Below are positions 38,268 through 41,144 of a stretch of DNA of 41,144 bases, piece by piece (position 1 is the stretch's first letter; each line of letters opens with the position of its first letter). Source of the DNA: DATDAH01 sp036525535 (GTDB taxonomy: Bacteria > Actinomycetota > Acidimicrobiia > Acidimicrobiales > DATDAH01). The stretch covers positions 1 to 41,144 of the forward strand of contig DATDAH010000001.1 in the NCBI GenBank assembly GCA_036525535.1, given 5' to 3'. The notes below the pieces were generated by a model. It worked only from the letters and a program-made list of their open reading frames with translations. It searched no databases and was not told the origin of the DNA. Position numbers and translations under genes: made by a program.

Positions 38268-40043
38268 TCAGGCGCGCTCTTGCAGGCGGGCGAGGAGCTC
38301 GGGGACGACGTCCTCCCAGGTGGCCACCAGGCCGACATCGACCCAGTCGAAGATGGGGGCGGTGGGGTCGGGGTTCACGGCGACGATGGTGCCGCTGGCC
38401 CGGACCCCGACCGTGTGGTTGAACTTCCCGCCCAGGCCCAGCCCGATGTACAGGCGGGGCGAGATGCTGTGGCCGGTGATGCCGATCTGGCGGGCCCTCG
38501 GCAGCCAGCCCTTGTCGGTGACCTTGCGGGTGGCCCCCAGCTCCGCGCCGAGCAGCTCGAGCAGAGGTCGCAGGTCGTCATAGCGCTCGGGCGGGACACC
38601 GGCCCCGACACCGACCACCGCGTCGGCGTTGGCCATCAGATCGCTGTCGTCGTCCCTCGTGCGGTCGTGAACGACCACTCGGCCCCGAGGCTCGACGACC
38701 ACCTGCTCCTGCCGCACGTCGACGGGGTCCCGGGGTGAGGGCATGGGGAGCATCCCGGCCCGAACGGTGGCCATCTGGACGGGCGAGTCGGCGGTGATGA
38801 CCGCCGCCAGGCGCCCGCCGAAGGCCGGCTTGAGCGCCTCGAGCCGGCCGTCCTCGATCGTCAGCGCGACGGCGTCGCCGGTCAGGCCCGCCCCGAGCGT
38901 GGCGGCTACCCGGGACGCCACCTCGCGGCCCCACGCCGTGCCCGGTACGAGGATCGCCCAGGGGCGGGCCGCCGTAGCCCAGCGGGCGATCCCGGTCGCG
39001 ACCTCCTCCTCCATGACTGCGCCCTCGACCCTGATGACGTCCTCAGCCCCCCAGCGGGCGAGCACATCCGCCGCGGGGAGATGGGTGCCGATGGCCGCCA
39101 CCCGGCCGGGCAGGCGACCAGCCAGGCGGGCAGCAGCGCCGAGAAGCTCACGGGTCAGCCGCTCCCGGTTGGCTTCGACGACCACGGCGATGACGGGACC
39201 GTCGGCGCCGGACGGCGGGGCCACGGGTTCCACTTCGTCGACCGGCGGCGCGGGGTCGAGCACGCCTCGGTCCTCCAGCACGCGCACCAGGCGATCGACC
39301 TGGCTCGCCACCGGTCCGTCGAGGATCTCGCCCACCCGCTCGACCTCCAGCAGGCGCACGTCGCCCACCGAGGTCGGACTGGCCTCGGTGCCCCACGGCC
39401 CGTCGCCGAGATCCGCCGCGCTCAGGGTGCGCAGACGATCGGCCGACACCGCCGCCCGGGCGTCGGGGGGCTGCTTGCACGGGTCGATCAGGCGCTCGGC
39501 ACACGACAACACGGCGGGCACCGACGCCGTGGCGTCGACCCACTCGTCGTCGTGCTCCAGACGGACCTCGACCGCCCCCTCGCCCAGGGAGAACTCCCGC
39601 ACCCCGGTGGCGAACGGCAGGTCGAGGAGCTGGGCGACCTGCGGGCCGACCTGGCCGGTGTCGGCGTCCACCGAGTTGCGCCCCGCCAGGAGAAGGTCGA
39701 ACGGGCCCTCCCTGGTGAGGGCGGCGACCAGCGCCTTGGCCGTGGCCAGCGTGTCCGACCCGGCGAAGGCGGGGTCGCTGACGAGGACGCCGTCGACCTC
39801 CAGGCCGTCCTTCTGGCCCCAGGCGATGGCCTCCCGGAGCACGTCCTCGGCGGCGGGAGGGCCCAGGGTGAACACCGTCATCGAGCCGCCCGTCGACCCG
39901 GCCACCTCGCAGCCGAGGGCCACAGCCCGCCGGCAATAGGCGTTCATCTCCAAGTCGAGCCCGTCCCGGACGAGGCGTCCGTCCGCTCCCAGCTCCATCG
40001 CCTCGAAGGCCGGGATCTGCTTCACCAGCACGGCGATGCGCAC
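38268..40043 (-). CDS. Fused electron-transfer flavoprotein (EtfB-EtfA)
   Basis: A 591-aa single chain joining the two ETF subunits. Residues 1 to about 250 are EtfB-like: AVLVKQIPAFE at the start, AGRNSVDADTGQVGPQVAQLL (AMP-site region). Residues from about 285 are EtfA-like: a Rossmann-type half, then the FAD domain (GITGHSISPRLYIGLGLGG, VAVNPDPTAPIFDWVDVGLVA). ETFs carry electrons from acyl-CoA and other dehydrogenases to ETF-quinone oxidoreductase or, in bifurcating forms, to other acceptors. Most bacteria have separate subunits. The usual GxSGAxQH reads GLGGKFNH here. I take the GTG at 40043 as start (RIAVLVKQ). The very long frame upstream of it is non-coding. It is divergent from the SDR gene. 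Confidence 0.88.
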   Translation of the reverse strand: MRIAVLVKQIPAFEAMELGADGRLVRDGLDLEMNAYCRRAVALGCEVAGSTGGSMTVFTLGPPAAEDVLREAIAWGQKDGLEVDGVLVSDPAFAGSDTLATAKALVAALTREGPFDLLLAGRNSVDADTGQVGPQVAQLLDLPFATGVREFSLGEGAVEVRLEHDDEWVDATASVPAVLSCAERLIDPCKQPPDARAAVSADRLRTLSAADLGDGPWGTEASPTSVGDVRLLEVERVGEILDGPVASQVDRLVRVLEDRGVLDPAPPVDEVEPVAPPSGADGPVIAVVVEANRERLTRELLGAAARLAGRLPGRVAAIGTHLPAADVLARWGAEDVIRVEGAVMEEEVATGIARWATAARPWAILVPGTAWGREVASRVAATLGAGLTGDAVALTIEDGRLEALKPAFGGRLAAVITADSPVQMATVRAGMLPMPSPRDPVDVRQEQVVVEPRGRVVVHDRTRDDDSDLMANADAVVGVGAGVPPERYDDLRPLLELLGAELGATRKVTDKGWLPRARQIGITGHSISPRLYIGLGLGGKFNHTVGVRASGTIVAVNPDPTAPIFDWVDVGLVATWEDVVPELLARLQERA

Positions 40044-40086
40044 GGCTCGCACCCTACGGGCGGGCGCCGATCTCTCTCGCCCGCGC

Positions 40087-40138
40087 CGTTCTCGTCCGGG
40101 ATCTGGCCCGCCGGGGCGCCAGATCCCGGGTAAGAACG
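40087..40138. repeat. Large intergenic palindrome
   Basis: Two perfectly paired 12-bp arms, CCGGGATCTGGC (40096-40107) and GCCAGATCCCGG (40118-40129), are flanked after a 3-nt mismatch/wobble by CGTTCT (40087-40092) and AGAACG (40133-40138). The whole is an approximately 21-bp imperfect inverted repeat with a 10-nt centre. It lies in the 99-bp divergent gap and ends 4 nt before the SDR ATG. It may be an operator, a translational hairpin, or a dispersed palindromic repeat; sequence alone does not decide. Confidence 0.65.
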
Positions 40139-40142
40139 CGGG

Positions 40143-40937
40143 ATGGGGATCCTGGAGCGGTTCGAGCTGAGGGACCGGGTGGCGATCGTCACCGGCGCGG
40201 GCAAGGGCATCGGGGCGGGCACGGCGAAGGCGCTGGCGGAGGCCGGGGCCGATGTCGTCTGCGCCGCCCGCACGCCGGACGACCTCGATCGGACGGTCGC
40301 CGACATCGAGGCGGCCGGGCGACGGGGCCTCGCCGTGCCCACCGACGTGTTGGAGCGGGACCAGCTCGAGCGCCTCGTCACGGCCGCCGTCGAGACCTTC
40401 GGGCGCATCGACATCCTGGTCAACAACGCAGGCGGGTGGCCGCCGCAGCCCGCGCTGCGGACCGGTGAGGCTGCCTTCGAGCAGGCCCTCCGCTTCAACG
40501 TCGTGTCGCCGTTCCTGCTCACCCGCTTCGTCGTCCCGGTCATGGTCGACACAGCCGGCGGCGGCGCCGTGGTCAACATCAGCAGCCGATCGGCCTCCAT
40601 GGTCCAGCCCAACTTCGTGGCCTACGGGACGGCCAAAGCCGGGCTCTCGTTCATGACCAAGCAGCTGGCCACCGAGCTCGCCCCCAAGGTCCGCATCAAC
40701 GCCATCGAGGTCGGCGGCGTCGAGACCGACGCCCTGGCCACCGTCCTCACCGACGACGACATCAGGAAGCAGATGGAGACGAACACCCCCATGCAGCGCG
40801 TCGGCCAGCCCGAAGACATCGCCGCCTGCGTCGTCTACCTGACCAGCCCCGCCAGCTCCTGGGTCACCGGCAAGATCTTCGAAGTAGACGGCGGCGCCGA
40901 ACACCCCGCCTTCACCATCCCCATCCAGCCGCTCTGA
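40143..40937 (+). CDS. Short-chain dehydrogenase/reductase
   Basis: A 264-aa classical SDR, NAD(P)-dependent oxidoreductase. It has the cofactor motif TGAGKGIGAG, NNAGG, catalytic Ser in VVNISSRSAS, Tyr161 and Lys165 (YGTAKAG), and the C-terminal SSWVTGKIFEVDGG typical of FabG-like enzymes. In this neighbourhood it could oxidise a hydroxyacyl or steroid-type alcohol, with the fused ETF divergent from it; that link is inference. The ATG is preceded by only CGGG and then the large palindrome at 40087-40138, so ribosome binding would have to deal with the hairpin or occur on a leaderless mRNA (TAAGAA lies 6 nt before the ATG). Confidence 0.92.
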   Translation: MGILERFELRDRVAIVTGAGKGIGAGTAKALAEAGADVVCAARTPDDLDRTVADIEAAGRRGLAVPTDVLERDQLERLVTAAVETFGRIDILVNNAGGWPPQPALRTGEAAFEQALRFNVVSPFLLTRFVVPVMVDTAGGGAVVNISSRSASMVQPNFVAYGTAKAGLSFMTKQLATELAPKVRINAIEVGGVETDALATVLTDDDIRKQMETNTPMQRVGQPEDIAACVVYLTSPASSWVTGKIFEVDGGAEHPAFTIPIQPL

Positions 40938-41069
40938 CGCCGAGCCCGCGGGCTGGACCAACCGATGGCAACCACGGGGGCGTGGAAACAGGCTGCCCGC
41001 CGTCGAGGGCACATGAGCCTCCGCGCACTCGCGGATCTCGCTCGCGGTGACTGCCACTCGTTCTGGCGC

Positions 41070-41099
41070 CTGATTTGCCGCCTCTAGGCGGCGAATCGG
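41070..41099. repeat. Strong hairpin downstream of the SDR gene
   Basis: GATTTGCCGCC (41072-41082) pairs with GGCGGCGAATC (41087-41097) around a TCTA loop, with one T-G wobble; one wobble and one further C-G pair extend it to 41070-41099. There is no T-run after it, so a classical terminator is not assured. The rest of the 207 bp from 40938 to the window end shows no reading frame or motif I can support. Confidence 0.5.
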
Positions 41100-41144
41100 A
41101 GGCCAGTTCGCCGAGGTGGGCCCGAGCCCATCGGTTCGGCCACG

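Noticed and set aside
40044..41057. N-terminal extension of the fused ETF reading frame across the SDR gene
   Set aside because: It is simply open antisense sequence; ETF similarity begins at the GTG at 40043 (RIAVLVKQ).
41070..41099. Rho-independent terminator of the SDR gene
   Set aside because: The hairpin is strong but has no T-tract and lies about 130 bp after the stop, so I list it only as a hairpin.
1..41144. Mobile elements, CRISPR arrays, tRNA or rRNA genes
   Set aside because: I found no transposase or integrase motif, spaced direct-repeat array, or tRNA/rRNA-like sequence on reading either strand; faint structured RNAs could be missed without a covariance search.

Overview
The window is very GC-rich (about 70% or more by eye), densely packed with genes, and rich in GTG starts and 1-4 bp stop/start overlaps. 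It holds lipobox lipoproteins, an LLM-type (F420-dependent-like) oxidoreductase, TetR and P450 genes, and many CoA-ester enzymes. This points to a high-GC actinobacterium, probably a free-living member of the Acidimicrobiia; the class assignment is inference from gene style, not from a marker gene. I see no rRNA, tRNA, CRISPR array, insertion sequence or integrase.

Layout. (1) 0-9.1 kb is a CoA-ester/lipid-type catabolic block: thiolase plus lipoprotein hydrolase (minus), facing an ADP-forming acyl-CoA synthetase plus SCP2-type thiolase (plus), then an amidohydrolase (minus) facing a double-domain CoA transferase (plus). (2) 9.1-11.5 kb holds a lipoprotein, a small iron-storage operon (75-aa protein, Bfd, bacterioferritin) behind a candidate IdeR/DtxR iron box, and an APH-type phosphotransferase. 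(3) 11.6-15.0 kb is a three-subunit xanthine-dehydrogenase-family hydroxylase (FAD, 2Fe-2S, Mo subunits), followed by minus-strand DUF1028 and ABM-like genes. (4) 16.3-25.25 kb is a fully overlapping seven-gene operon: M20 carbamoylase, nitrilase-type carbamoylase, XdhD-like 2Fe-2S/Mo hydroxylase, SsnA-like aminohydrolase, LLM oxidoreductase, diaminopropionate ammonia-lyase-like PLP enzyme, and 8-oxoguanine-deaminase-like amidohydrolase. A TetR gene and an acyl-CoA synthetase follow. (5) 27.4-31.7 kb holds two lipoproteins (one ceramidase-like), an acyl-CoA dehydrogenase and a thioesterase. (6) 31.8-41.1 kb holds a PRC-barrel protein, a gluzincin-type metallopeptidase paired with an MBL-fold hydrolase, a P450, a methyltransferase, an RfbH/ColD-like PLP dehydratase, a fused EtfB-EtfA, and an SDR.

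The most interesting system is the operon in (4). Its contents overlap the E. coli/clostridial purinolytic cluster (xdhD, ssnA, ygeX, an M20 hydrolase), in which purine carbon is thought to leave through 2,3-diaminopropionate. Here the carbamoyltransferase YgeW, hydantoinase HyuA and reductase YgfK are absent. In their place are two hydrolytic carbamoylases of unrelated folds and an LLM oxidoreductase. I infer a hydrolytic, possibly F420-dependent variant of purine (or related heterocycle) breakdown ending in pyruvate and ammonia.

A second theme is regulatory. The inverted repeat CTGAC-N6-GTCAG (one copy with one mismatch) sits in front of four separate CoA-ester/P450 transcription units, suggesting one local TetR-type regulon. 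Several genes have a TANNNT -10 element 6-8 nt before the start codon, as expected for leaderless transcripts.
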